NCBI GenBank assembly: GCA_904420125.1
Contig: CAJFUK010000023.1
Coordinates: forward strand, 1-33,620
DNA length: 33,620 bases
Direction: 5' to 3'
Source of the DNA: Candidatus Falkowella caecavicola
GTDB lineage: Bacteria > Bacillota > Clostridia > Oscillospirales > Ruminococcaceae
Below, one piece after another: positions 1 through 8,228 of this stretch. Made by a program: the position numbers and the translations under genes. Each line of letters begins with the position of its first letter. Position 1 is the stretch's first letter. Below the pieces are notes generated by a model. The model had not been told where the DNA came from and searched no databases. It saw only the letters and a list, made by a program, of their open reading frames with translations.

Positions 1-108
1 TGCTCTTTTTATTTGCAAACCTCCGAAAAATCAAGGTAAAACGTAACTTTTACAATAAAAAAGGAAGGTAGTTTTGACACTACCAATATCCGATAAGGGG
101 GAATCAAA

Positions 109-879
109 ATGAAAAAATTACAAATCGGCGCACAGCTTTTTACTGTCCGTGATTTTATGCAGACACCAGAGGCTGTCAGAGAAACCTTCCGAAAAATCAG
201 AGAAACCGGCTTTGATACAGTACAGGTTTCCGGCATTGGCCCAATACAGCCGGAACAGCTGCGGGATTACGCGCAGGAAAACCAACTGCATATCTGTCTG
301 ACTCATATCCCGTATGAACGGCTGGATCAGGATTTAGACCGGGTCATCGCTGAACATAAAGTATATGGCTGTGAAATCATCGGGCTTGGCGCTATGCCAT
401 CCGAGTTTCGTGGATCGCAGGAAGGCTTTGAACAGTTTATTCTTTGGGCCAAACGTGTGACACAGAAGGTACGGGAAGCCGGACTGGACTTTTCCTACCA
501 CCACCACCGGTTTGAATTTGAACGATTTGCCAACGGACGTCTGGGGATTGATATGCTGATCGAAGAGGTGCCGGAGATGCTCTTAACGCTGGATACTTAT
601 TGGGTACAGGCGGGTGGAGCGAATCCTGTGGACTATATTCAAAAGACCGCCGGGCGTGTGCATGTTCTGCATCTAAAAGATATGCGGATTGTACAGGATG
701 AGCAGCAGTTTGCGGAAATCGGTGAGGGAAATATTGACTTTTCTGCTGTTTTTGCCGCAGCGGAAAAGTGCGGCACCAGAATCGCTGTCATTGAGCAGGA
801 TCAGTGTTACGGACGATCCCCGTTTGACAGTTTGCAGCACAGTCTCCGGTATATCCAACACAGTTATCTGAATATATAA
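109..879 (+). CDS. Sugar phosphate isomerase/epimerase, AP-endonuclease-2 TIM barrel
   Basis: 256-residue cytoplasmic protein of the xylose-isomerase-like TIM-barrel superfamily, which interconverts sugars, inositols or sugar phosphates at a divalent metal site. Visible marks are the N-terminal strand IGAQLFTVRD (residues 6-15), the metal-site strand SYHHHRFEFE (129-138), LDTYWVQAGG (161-170), the strand HVLHLKD (185-191), IGEGNIDF (204-211) and the late acidic strand VIEQDQ (227-232). Length is normal for single-domain members. The ATG is preceded by an AGGGGG ribosome binding site at good distance. It stands alone here: the next gene has its own promoter. Its substrate cannot be read from the sequence; the family is diverse and is often catabolic. 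Fold confident, exact reaction unknown. Confidence 0.87.
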   Translation: MKKLQIGAQLFTVRDFMQTPEAVRETFRKIRETGFDTVQVSGIGPIQPEQLRDYAQENQLHICLTHIPYERLDQDLDRVIAEHKVYGCEIIGLGAMPSEFRGSQEGFEQFILWAKRVTQKVREAGLDFSYHHHRFEFERFANGRLGIDMLIEEVPEMLLTLDTYWVQAGGANPVDYIQKTAGRVHVLHLKDMRIVQDEQQFAEIGEGNIDFSAVFAAAEKCGTRIAVIEQDQCYGRSPFDSLQHSLRYIQHSYLNI

Positions 880-935
880 GATCAAGGGTCCCTGGATATG
901 GGAAGAGGGGATTACACGAATTTCTGTACGCCTGC

Positions 936-964
936 TTGCAAATGATCCGGCTTCCTGCTAAAAT
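936..964 (+). promoter_or_regulatory. Sigma-A promoter of the ABC exporter gene
   Basis: TTGCAA (936-941) and TAAAAT (959-964) are separated by 17 bp, with a TGC extended -10 element just before the -10 box. Transcription would start about 25 bases before the start codon at 998. It sits in the 118-base gap after the isomerase and contains no other obvious signal. Confidence 0.6.
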
Positions 965-997
965 AGAGACAGCAATGACGGAAACGGAGGCTATCAC

Positions 998-2782
998 ATG
1001 GCAGTTTGTATGGAAAACAATGGGGAACTTCCCTTTCAGGATTTTAAAGGAAAAGGCCGGAAGATCAAAATTTTTGCATCTTATTACCGGCCTCATAAAA
1101 AAATCTTTTTTACGGATATGATATGCGCTTTGATCATTGCCGCTGTTAATCTTCTCTTCCCTGTCCTATCCGGTTTAGCACTGAATAATTTTTTAACGGG
1201 CAGCCAGTACCGGGAGTTTTTTGCCTGCATGGGAATTTTGGTAGTCGGTTATATCCTGCGTGCGGGCATGCAGTATTATGTCAGTACCTGGGGACATGTG
1301 CTGGGCGTACGGATGGAAGCGGATATGCGGCGGGACCTGTTCGCCCACCTGCAAAAAATGCCGTTTTCTTTTTATGATAAAAATAAAACGGGTGCATTGA
1401 TGTCCCGGATTGTCAATGACCTGTTTGAAACCGTGGAATTGGCGCATCATGGCCCGGAAGACGTCTTTATTTCCACCTTGACTTTTATCGGCTCATTCAT
1501 TGCCATGATGCTGATTCAGTGGAAACTGGCGCTTGTTTTAGTATTCATTGTGCCGTTGATTATTCTGTTCACCGCTATTTTACGCAAACGGATGGCACGC
1601 GCATCGCGGGAAGTCAAAGTCAAGGTGGCAGAAATTAATACAGAGCTGGAAAACAGCCTTTCCGGGATTCGGGTTGCCAAGGCCTTTGCCAATGAAGCCT
1701 ACGAAATGGAGAAGGTAGAGTCCTGCAACCAGTCATATAAAGAAGCCAAACAGGATTATTACCGGTATATGGGTTCTTTTCAGACCGGATACGGCTTTTT
1801 GACAGCGATGCTCAATTTGATCTGTATCTGTATCGGAGGATTTCTGGTCATGCAGGATCAGATGCAGATCGGAGAACTCCTCTCTTTTGTCCTGTATATC
1901 AATGCCTTTATGCCGCATATTAACCAGCTGGCGAGCTTTATGGAACAGTTTACAGTTGGCATGGCTGGATTCAGCCGATTTGTGGATTTAATGGATACAC
2001 CGACTTCCATCTTTAATCATCCGGATGCGCATCCGCTTTCTGATGTCAAAGGACAAATCCGGTATGAAAACGTGACCTTTTCTTACGACGAAGGAAGCGG
2101 CAACGTGTTAAGCGGGATTGATCTGACGATTGAACCTGGACAGACTGTTGCTTTGGTGGGTCCATCCGGGGGCGGAAAAACGACTATGTGTCAGCTGATC
2201 CCTCGTTTTTACGATGTAACCAGCGGCAAAATCTATATAGACGGGCAGGAAATTCATGAACTGACCCTGCATTCGCTTCGGGAAAACATCGGTATAGTCC
2301 AGCAGGATGTCTTTATTTTCGGCGGGACCATTCGGGAAAATATCCGATATGGCCGGATCGAAGCATCTGATGCAGAAATCATACAGGCGGCAAAAATGGC
2401 GGAAATTCATGATTTTATCATGAGTCTCCCGGATGGATATGATACATATGTGGGCGAACGCGGCGTCAGGCTGTCCGGCGGCCAGAAACAAAGGCTTTCC
2501 ATTGCCCGCGTATTTTTAAAGAATCCCAAGATCATTATTTTAGACGAGGCTACTTCCGCACTGGATACAGAAACAGAAATCAAAATTCAAAACGCCCTGG
2601 ATACGCTGGCCAAAGGAAGAACTACATTGGTGATTGCGCATCGTCTGTCTACCATTAAAAATGCAGATCGGATCCTGGTCATCGGCAACGAGGGAATTTT
2701 AGAAAGCGGAACCCACGCGGAACTGCTGGCACAGAATGGGGAGTATGCCAAACTGTATCAGGCGCAGTTCCAGTTGACCTGA
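998..2782 (+). CDS. ABC exporter, fused transmembrane and ATPase domains (MsbA-like half transporter)
   Basis: 594-residue type IV ABC exporter half transporter: an N-terminal six-helix membrane domain (about residues 35-320) followed by one ATPase domain. All ATPase motifs are canonical: Walker A GPSGGGKTT (387-395), Q-loop VQQD, signature LSGGQKQR (492-499), Walker B IIILDEATSALD (512-523) with the catalytic Glu, and H-loop IAHRLS (546-551). Complete motifs and the absence of a partner gene suggest a homodimer, unlike the pair at 27930-31405. The start was chosen because GGAGG lies 7 bases before ATG 998; a second ATG at 1010 is possible. Own promoter at 936-964. Substrate unknown; the family exports lipids, peptides or drugs. 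Confidence 0.93.
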   Translation: MAVCMENNGELPFQDFKGKGRKIKIFASYYRPHKKIFFTDMICALIIAAVNLLFPVLSGLALNNFLTGSQYREFFACMGILVVGYILRAGMQYYVSTWGHVLGVRMEADMRRDLFAHLQKMPFSFYDKNKTGALMSRIVNDLFETVELAHHGPEDVFISTLTFIGSFIAMMLIQWKLALVLVFIVPLIILFTAILRKRMARASREVKVKVAEINTELENSLSGIRVAKAFANEAYEMEKVESCNQSYKEAKQDYYRYMGSFQTGYGFLTAMLNLICICIGGFLVMQDQMQIGELLSFVLYINAFMPHINQLASFMEQFTVGMAGFSRFVDLMDTPTSIFNHPDAHPLSDVKGQIRYENVTFSYDEGSGNVLSGIDLTIEPGQTVALVGPSGGGKTTMCQLIPRFYDVTSGKIYIDGQEIHELTLHSLRENIGIVQQDVFIFGGTIRENIRYGRIEASDAEIIQAAKMAEIHDFIMSLPDGYDTYVGERGVRLSGGQKQRLSIARVFLKNPKIIILDEATSALDTETEIKIQNALDTLAKGRTTLVIAHRLSTIKNADRILVIGNEGILESGTHAELLAQNGEYAKLYQAQFQLT

Positions 2783-2900
2783 TCATTTTTGATGCGGGAG
2801 AATGTCGGTTTTCTGTTTGCTGGAAAATTTTATGATTATACTGGGGACGTAAACAATTTTTTAAATAAATGAGTAATTCGTAAATAATTTATAAACAACA

Positions 2901-2929
2901 TTGAACTTGTCACTGGTTCATGCTATAAT
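2901..2929 (+). promoter_or_regulatory. Strong sigma-A promoter of the DUF5685-J-protein operon
   Basis: TTGAAC (2901-2906), 17-bp spacer, perfect TATAAT (2924-2929) and a TG extended -10 at 2921-2922. The predicted RNA start near 2936 leaves a leader of about 50 bases to the GTG start at 2985 and rules out a start at 2937. The remaining 118 bases back to the exporter gene show no clear terminator. Confidence 0.8.
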
Positions 2930-2984
2930 TTGAATATTGAACTTTTATCTGTTTTCTGCACTGTCAGGGAAAAGGAGTCGAGCT

Positions 2985-3911
2985 GTGTTCGGATATATCA
3001 GACCCTTCAAACCGGAAATGAAAATCGCTGAGTTTGAGATTTACCAGTCTGTGTACTGCGGACTTTGCAAACAGCTGGGACGAACCTATGGGCTGTTGTC
3101 TCGTATGACGCTCAGTTATGATTATACGTTTGCCGCCCTGCTTCTGCAGGGTCTTGCATCCGAACGTGCTGCTTTTTCCAGGCAGCGCTGCATAGCCAAT
3201 CCCTTACGCAAACGCGTTTGTATGCATTCCTGTGCAGACCTTGCCCTTCCGGCCGGTATGGCGATGATTTTTTTCTACTATAAGGTCAGGGATAATATCG
3301 CAGATAGTTCTTTTTTGAAAAAAATGCTGTACCGTTGTCTTCTGCCGCTGGCCAGCCGTTATCGAAAAAAGGCGGCAGCGCAATACCCGGACATCGACCA
3401 GGCCGCATCCCATATGATGCAGGCACAGTTGGCTGTAGAACAAACATGCTGCGGCAGTTTGGATCGGGCGGCGCATCCGTTTGCAGAAGCAATGGAACAG
3501 ATTTTCATGCGCTTCTCCTCCAAACCAGATGAACAGAGAATTCTTCGCCGGATTGGTTATTTAGCCGGACGTTGGATATACTTAATAGATGCAATAGATG
3601 ATTTGGATGAGGATCAACAGAAAGGGCGTTACAACCCTTTGCTTTACAGCAATCCCCCTGCGGCTCCAGAACAGACTGGCGTTTCAGACCCGGAGCAGAC
3701 GGAGGATACCGCGCAGAGAAAAAAGAACGCGCTGGCTGCCGCTTATATGACGGCTGGTGAACTGGCTTCGGCTTATGAACTGTTATCATTTACCCGGTTT
3801 AAACCGATTCTGGATAATATTATTTATTTAGGACTGCGCAGCACGGCAGATGCTGTGTTTAACGGAACTTTTTCTAAAAAAGTAGCAGAATTTACAAGGA
3901 GAAAAGATTAG
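2985..3911 (+). CDS. DUF5685 family protein
   Basis: 308-residue protein whose N terminus (MFGYIRPFKPEMKIAEFE, then YCGLCKQLG with Cys25 and Cys28) matches what I know of DUF5685, a family of unknown function common in Clostridia. GTG 2985 was chosen over an upstream in-frame TTG because AAGGAG lies 7 bases before it, the family begins with MFGY, and the promoter's RNA start falls at about 2936. Further cysteines sit at 69, 79 and 83. Two acidic motifs stand out: RDNIAD (102-107) and DAIDDLDED (202-210) followed by GR (214-215), resembling the two aspartate-rich motifs of class I isoprenoid synthases; this resemblance is my inference. First gene of a four-gene operon, directly abutting the J-protein gene. 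Confidence 0.85.
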   Translation: MFGYIRPFKPEMKIAEFEIYQSVYCGLCKQLGRTYGLLSRMTLSYDYTFAALLLQGLASERAAFSRQRCIANPLRKRVCMHSCADLALPAGMAMIFFYYKVRDNIADSSFLKKMLYRCLLPLASRYRKKAAAQYPDIDQAASHMMQAQLAVEQTCCGSLDRAAHPFAEAMEQIFMRFSSKPDEQRILRRIGYLAGRWIYLIDAIDDLDEDQQKGRYNPLLYSNPPAAPEQTGVSDPEQTEDTAQRKKNALAAAYMTAGELASAYELLSFTRFKPILDNIIYLGLRSTADAVFNGTFSKKVAEFTRRKD

Positions 3912-4571
3912 ATGAACGATCCTTATAAAGTATTAGGCGTAAACCCTTCCGATACGGATGAACAAATTAAAGAAGCATATCGAAATCTGGCGAAAAAATA
4001 CCATCCAGATAATTACGCCGATAGTCCCCTGGCAGATCTGGCACAGGAAAAAATGCAGGAAGTCAACGCTGCATATGATGAAATCATGGAAAAGCGCCGG
4101 ATGTCCGGTACATCGGGCACCTCCAATCATACAGCGGGAAATGCCAGCCAGCAGCAGTACTCTTATGGCGGGCAGCAGTATACAAGTTCATCGTTTGCCG
4201 ACATTCGGCGTATGCTACAGGAAAACCGGCTGGTAGAGGCGGAGGAGCTGCTAAACGGCACGCCTCTGCAAAATCGGGACGCCGAGTGGTATTTTTTAAA
4301 GGGCAGCGTATTTTATTCCCGCGGCTGGCTGGATGATGCGGCTACATTTTTCAGTACAGCCTGCCGGATGAATCCCTCCAATCCGGAATACCGCACTGCG
4401 CTGAATCGAATGATGTGGCAAAAACAGGGGAATTTTGGAACCCCAGGCAATGGGCAGTATCGGACCAATCCGAATGTGGGCGGATGCTCTGCATGTGACA
4501 TGTGTTCCGGGCTGATCTGCGCGGATTGCTGCTGTGAATGCTGCGGCGGAGATCTGGTTCCCTGCTGTTAA
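3912..4571 (+). CDS. J-domain (DnaJ-like) protein with cysteine-string C terminus
   Basis: 219 residues. The N-terminal J domain (about 3-65) carries the HPD motif (31-33) needed to stimulate DnaK/Hsp70 ATPase. A Gln/Ser/Gly-rich linker (about 70-95) is followed by a TPR-like helical region (about 97-168: EWYFLKGSVFYSRGWLDDA). The last 28 residues hold 11 cysteines, including CCC, CC and CC runs. There is no DnaJ zinc-finger domain with CxxCxGxG repeats, so this is not the housekeeping DnaJ. The ATG immediately follows the TAG of the DUF5685 gene, with an AGGAG site inside that gene's 3' end, implying translational coupling. Membrane or metal attachment through the cysteines is possible but unproven. 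Confidence 0.88.
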   Translation: MNDPYKVLGVNPSDTDEQIKEAYRNLAKKYHPDNYADSPLADLAQEKMQEVNAAYDEIMEKRRMSGTSGTSNHTAGNASQQQYSYGGQQYTSSSFADIRRMLQENRLVEAEELLNGTPLQNRDAEWYFLKGSVFYSRGWLDDAATFFSTACRMNPSNPEYRTALNRMMWQKQGNFGTPGNGQYRTNPNVGGCSACDMCSGLICADCCCECCGGDLVPCC

Positions 4572-4588
4572 TAAAGGAGGTTCGTTGG

Positions 4589-5146
4589 ATGCCAAATATG
4601 CCGACAGCACATAACAGCCGTCAGATTGCATTTGGCGGAATGATCGCTGCGTTGTGTATTGCGCTGATGTTTCTTTCCGGGGTCTTACCGTTTATGGAAA
4701 TTACTACGCCGGCTGTTGCTGGCGTTTTACTCATTTTTATTGTATTGGAAATTGGATTTAAATGGTCTTTAATCGTCTATGCAGTGACGGCTTTGCTGGC
4801 ACTGCTGATCACTCCCAACAGAGAAGCGGCTGTTTTATTTATTGCATTTTTTGGGTATTACCCCATTATTAAATCCAAACTTGAACAAATCAAAAACCGT
4901 TTGATTGAATACATCATCAAATTTTGTATTTTTGATGTTGCCATTTTGGGTAGTTACATGGCCATGATCTTTCTGTTCCAGATGACAGAACTGCTGGATG
5001 GTATGTCGGACTATGGAACCGTGGGCCTACTGGGGCTTTTGGTTCTTGCCAACGTCACATTTTATCTATATGATTTGGCGATTACCCGGTTGGTGAGTAT
5101 GTATATTCACTGGTTCCGCCCAAAATATTTAAAAAAAATGAAATAA
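4589..5146 (+). CDS. Multi-pass membrane protein, ECF transporter S-component-like
   Basis: 185 residues, almost entirely hydrophobic, with about six membrane helices (approximately 16-38, 41-57, 58-78, 84-97, 108-130, 138-165), the size and layout of substrate-binding S components of energy-coupling factor transporters. No ATPase or T-component gene is nearby, as expected of group II systems that share a distant energising module. Start taken at ATG 4589 because AAAGGAGG lies 8 bases upstream; an in-frame ATG at 4538 lies inside the J-protein gene and lacks a site. Its neighbour encodes a transcobalamin-like surface protein, so a corrinoid is a reasonable guess for the substrate. Other small six-helix membrane families cannot be excluded by eye. 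Confidence 0.62.
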   Translation: MPNMPTAHNSRQIAFGGMIAALCIALMFLSGVLPFMEITTPAVAGVLLIFIVLEIGFKWSLIVYAVTALLALLITPNREAAVLFIAFFGYYPIIKSKLEQIKNRLIEYIIKFCIFDVAILGSYMAMIFLFQMTELLDGMSDYGTVGLLGLLVLANVTFYLYDLAITRLVSMYIHWFRPKYLKKMK

Positions 5147-5167
5147 TTGATGATAGGGGGAAGTATC

Positions 5168-7048
5168 ATGAAACCATTGACCGCCCATTCGTTGCTCTCT
5201 CGTATTTTTGCAGCAGCAGCCGCATGTGCAGTCTTTGCTTCCCTGTTTACCGTTGCCGCAGTTCCGGAAGATGACATTCCGGAATTTTCTGTATCCCAGG
5301 AGGACACAGAAAGTTCTGAAGACCCTTCCTACTGGCTCCCAGAATGGTGGCCGGACAGCAGTAAAACAGAAGAAAGCACCATTACAGTCTATGCCAGCAT
5401 CTATGAAACCATCCACAATGCCTATCTGGTTACGGAACACGCTGTAACCCTGCCGGAACATTCAACGGTTCTTTCTCTATTGGATGTTTTTATGGAGAAC
5501 CGTCTGATTACCAGTTATACATATACAGATGAACAGCTCAATAGCATTCATTTTGGTGATGTCATTTTTCAGGAGCATGACTACGGAAACCTCAGCGGAT
5601 GGATTTATACCTTAAATGGAGATCCGCCTCCTTTTCCAGCGGGAGTCCAGCAATTATCCGACGGGGATCGGGTAGAATTCCGATACATGACCGAGCATGC
5701 CCTGCAAACCGGCGGCTCCGGTGAATCATCCACCGAAGACTCTTCTTTGCCGGAAAGTTCTTTATCGCCTGAAAGCAGCCAGGAAAGCAGTTCCACCTCC
5801 GAGATCTCTTCGCCGGAAGTATCTTCGCCGGAAAGTTCTGCTGTCTCTTCTGTACCAGAACCTGTCTCCAGTGCAGAACCCGAATCTTCTTTGCAGGAAT
5901 CGGAACCGGTTATCGTCGTGCCGGATGATTCTCATCGCCTGTTCACTTGGACGACAGCGCTTTCGGAAGTATATAATACGACTTGCGACTGGCTGCGCCG
6001 CAACCCGCCGGGAAGTTTTTATCTGATCTCCCTGGGAATATCGGGCAAAGGCGTTGAGGTACAGAATGTTGAAAAACTTCTGTTAACGATAGAAATGCAA
6101 AATGGAGAGTATACAGATCCTTTGGAACTGGCACAGGATATTTTAAGCGTTACATTTTGCGGCCTGGATCCGCAAAGTTTCCGGGGCATCAATCTGGTGC
6201 AGCTTCTCGGAGACTTTCCGGGTCTTCTGCAAGCGGATCTGGAAAAACTAACCTATGCTTTAATTGCGCTGGACAGTAACAACTACCCATTACCGGCTGG
6301 TGCGTTAAATACCCGCGAACAGCTGGTCCAAAAAATAATCGCCAGCCAGAATCCGGACGGTGGATTTTCTCTGGAACCTGGTGATGACAGTGATCCCACG
6401 ATGACAGCAACTGTCATTACCGCCCTGAGCAGCTATATTACTGCCCAAGAGGATTGCCCCGTCCAGGAAGCTATTAACCAGGCTTTATCCTTTATGCGGG
6501 AAGCGCAACAGCCTGACGGCCTTTTTATTTCTGCTGACGGGCAGAAAGATTCTCTGTCCCTCAGCGCTCTGTTAACTGCATTGTCCGCTTTAAAAACCGA
6601 TTATCTGGCGGCAGATTATGCACAAGGCGGAAAAACACTGGTCGATTTGCTGTTGGACTTTCAAAATACAGACGGCGGATTTGCGCTGACGATGGGGGGA
6701 GACAGCAGTGTACGCGCTACCGAGCAGGTCATCATTGCATTGACGGCCATCAAAAACGCTGCCAATCCTTTGCGTTTGAAAGATACCATTTTCAGTGAGG
6801 CCAGCGACGAATCCTCAGGAAATGCGCCTCAGGAATCCGGTCATTTTTCTTCTCCTTTGATTGGACTTTGCGTCATTGTTGTCCTTGCATGTTGTGTCGC
6901 TTGTTTTTTTGCTGTCCGGCAAATTTCTAAAAAAACACCGGAAGAACAGGAGTTAGAAAAAACAATTAACTCGTTGACCGAAGGGGAAAAATCAGCAGAT
7001 GATGCGGCAAATACGACGCAATCCTCATCTGACTCTCCGCAGGAATAA
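5168..7048 (+). CDS. Surface protein: DUF4430 (transcobalamin-like) plus alpha/alpha-toroid repeats, membrane anchored
   Basis: 626 residues. Signal peptide (1-31, cleavage near AVPEDD), DUF4430 domain (about 71-174, with the family-typical SGWIYTLNGD at 143-152), a Ser/Glu/Pro-rich linker (183-247), then an alpha-helical toroid domain (about 258-545) with repeat turns QNPDGGF (394-400), QQPDGLF (447-453) and QNTDGGF (499-505) as in prenyltransferase/terpenoid-cyclase-like repeats. A C-terminal membrane helix (about 563-583) and acidic tail follow, so most of the protein lies outside the cell. Vertebrate transcobalamins combine an alpha6/alpha6 barrel with a DUF4430-like domain to wrap cobalamin; here the domain order is reversed. 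ATG 5168 has AGGGGG 6-8 bases upstream. Last gene of the operon, ending at a strong terminator. Confidence 0.82.
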   Translation: MKPLTAHSLLSRIFAAAAACAVFASLFTVAAVPEDDIPEFSVSQEDTESSEDPSYWLPEWWPDSSKTEESTITVYASIYETIHNAYLVTEHAVTLPEHSTVLSLLDVFMENRLITSYTYTDEQLNSIHFGDVIFQEHDYGNLSGWIYTLNGDPPPFPAGVQQLSDGDRVEFRYMTEHALQTGGSGESSTEDSSLPESSLSPESSQESSSTSEISSPEVSSPESSAVSSVPEPVSSAEPESSLQESEPVIVVPDDSHRLFTWTTALSEVYNTTCDWLRRNPPGSFYLISLGISGKGVEVQNVEKLLLTIEMQNGEYTDPLELAQDILSVTFCGLDPQSFRGINLVQLLGDFPGLLQADLEKLTYALIALDSNNYPLPAGALNTREQLVQKIIASQNPDGGFSLEPGDDSDPTMTATVITALSSYITAQEDCPVQEAINQALSFMREAQQPDGLFISADGQKDSLSLSALLTALSALKTDYLAADYAQGGKTLVDLLLDFQNTDGGFALTMGGDSSVRATEQVIIALTAIKNAANPLRLKDTIFSEASDESSGNAPQESGHFSSPLIGLCVIVVLACCVACFFAVRQISKKTPEEQELEKTINSLTEGEKSADDAANTTQSSSDSPQE

Positions 7049-7151
7049 TATCCTGGGTATTTTAAGCTGGTGAGTCCATCCCTCAAATTTTTTCGATCTG
7101 TATAAAAAACGGCGCTGTAATCAAATCATGAGGTTCCGTAATGAAGGGTTT

Positions 7152-7189
7152 AAAAAGGGATACAGTTCCATTGAACTGTATCCCTTTTT
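7152..7189 (+). terminator. Rho-independent terminator of the 2985-7048 operon
   Basis: A perfect 17-bp stem (7152-7168 with 7173-7189) around a CATT loop; the outer pairs are A5/T5, giving a U tract on both strands. It ends the four-gene operon and can also stop leftward transcription through the pseudogene. The remaining 80 bases to the pseudogene show nothing further. Confidence 0.9.
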
Positions 7190-7269
7190 GCTGATTACTT
7201 TCCGAAAGTATATAACCCACTATGACACTTGGAGGCAGTGCCGCAAAGATGTCACGTGGAAGATTATGC

Positions 7270-8045
7270 TCATTTTGTACGGTTCATCCATTCAACAGAT
7301 TTTTTTAATCTCTCAATCGTTTTAACTTCAATTACAACTCTACAATGATGGTTATTAGCTAAGTCTAAATAATCTTTTAAATTGAGTTCTCCTTCTCCAA
7401 ACGTTATGGTCACGATGCTCATGAACAAGTGCATCATGTAAATGCATGTGGGATCGCTTATTCATATGATTATTCATTACAGATCAATTATCGCTTGCGT
7501 CATGACCGGTATCAAAAGTTACAGCAAAGGCAGCGCTGTCTAAAAGCAACGCTAAGCTTTCTTGACCAATAGGATGACAAAAAACACGCGTATTTTCCAC
7601 ACATATTTTAATGTCTGAATTTGCAATAGCCTGTGTGCATTTATCACGAAATGCAGTCAAATTACTAAAATATATATCTTTATATTGTTCAAATAGCAGC
7701 ACTTTTCTGTTAGGCAAAGTAAAATGAGGTCCTAAATCTAAGTGCATGTTTCATATTGGTATGTGAAGTTGTTTTTCAATTTCAATCGTTTGCAATACTG
7801 TACCTATATATGCATTTGCAATTTTGGGGTTAAAATCACAAGGCATATTAGTGTCGTCAAGATGGATTGTATAAAATATATTGTATTTTTTTGAAAGTTT
7901 TAAAAGCTTATCTATATCAAAACTTTCCACTTGAAATTGTGGCAAACACATATTTAGCTCAATAAACTGTAAGCCAAGCGCACGACATAATTTTTGCGCA
8001 ATCTTCTATATTGGGTCGCTCAATTAAAGTCGGCATTCCCAACAT
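7270..8045 (-). pseudogene. Decayed TIM-barrel sugar isomerase/epimerase
   Basis: Reading leftward from ATG 8045, one ancestral protein can be stitched together from three reading frames: (M)LGMPTLIERPNIEDCAK, frameshift near 7993, RALGLQFIELNMCLPQF, in-frame TGA near 7750, MHLDLGPHFTLPN, the conserved segments ICVENTRVF and VTFDTGHDASDN, a second TGA near 7482, SHMHLHDALVHEHRDHN, a second frameshift near 7410, then TFGEGELNLKDYLDLA and a C terminus ending VEWMNRTK at TGA 7270. The E-N, FDTGHD, HMHLHD and GEGELN blocks are those of xylose-isomerase-like TIM-barrel proteins. At least two stops and two frameshifts make it non-functional. The segment is visibly richer in A+T than its neighbours, suggesting foreign origin or long neutral drift. 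Confidence 0.83.
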
Positions 8046-8102
8046 ATTTATTTTACTTTCACCTAGCAATTAAATAAATAATCTCCCCTATAATATAACA
8101 CA

Positions 8103-8135
8103 TAAGCGGTCAGAACACAATGTTCCGACCGCTTA
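8103..8135 (-). terminator. Inverted repeat downstream of clpX
   Basis: TAAGCGGTC (8103-8111) pairs with 8127-8135, and GAACA (8113-8117) with 8121-8125, with one A/C mismatch and a CAA loop. It lies 94 bases beyond the clpX stop and probably ends the tig-clpP-clpX transcripts, though the U tract is poor on this strand. Confidence 0.5.
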
Positions 8136-8228
8136 ATAAATACTTCGTTACCGCCGCCTCAGCCAATGATTACGGCGCCGGTTTTGATATGATATTCCGC
8201 ACCTCCGCCTTTGCAGTCGAGCAAAGGA

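Noticed and set aside
2937-2984. TTG start 16 codons upstream for the DUF5685 gene
   Set aside because: It lies at the predicted RNA start, has no ribosome binding site, and the family begins MFGY as from GTG 2985.
4538-4588. Upstream ATG for the S-component-like protein inside the J-protein gene
   Set aside because: The AAAGGAGG site points to ATG 4589, and the extra residues would be hydrophilic and overlap the cysteine-string coding sequence.
7128-7325. Rightward 65-codon open frame
   Set aside because: It spans the terminator hairpin at 7152-7189 and has no start signal.
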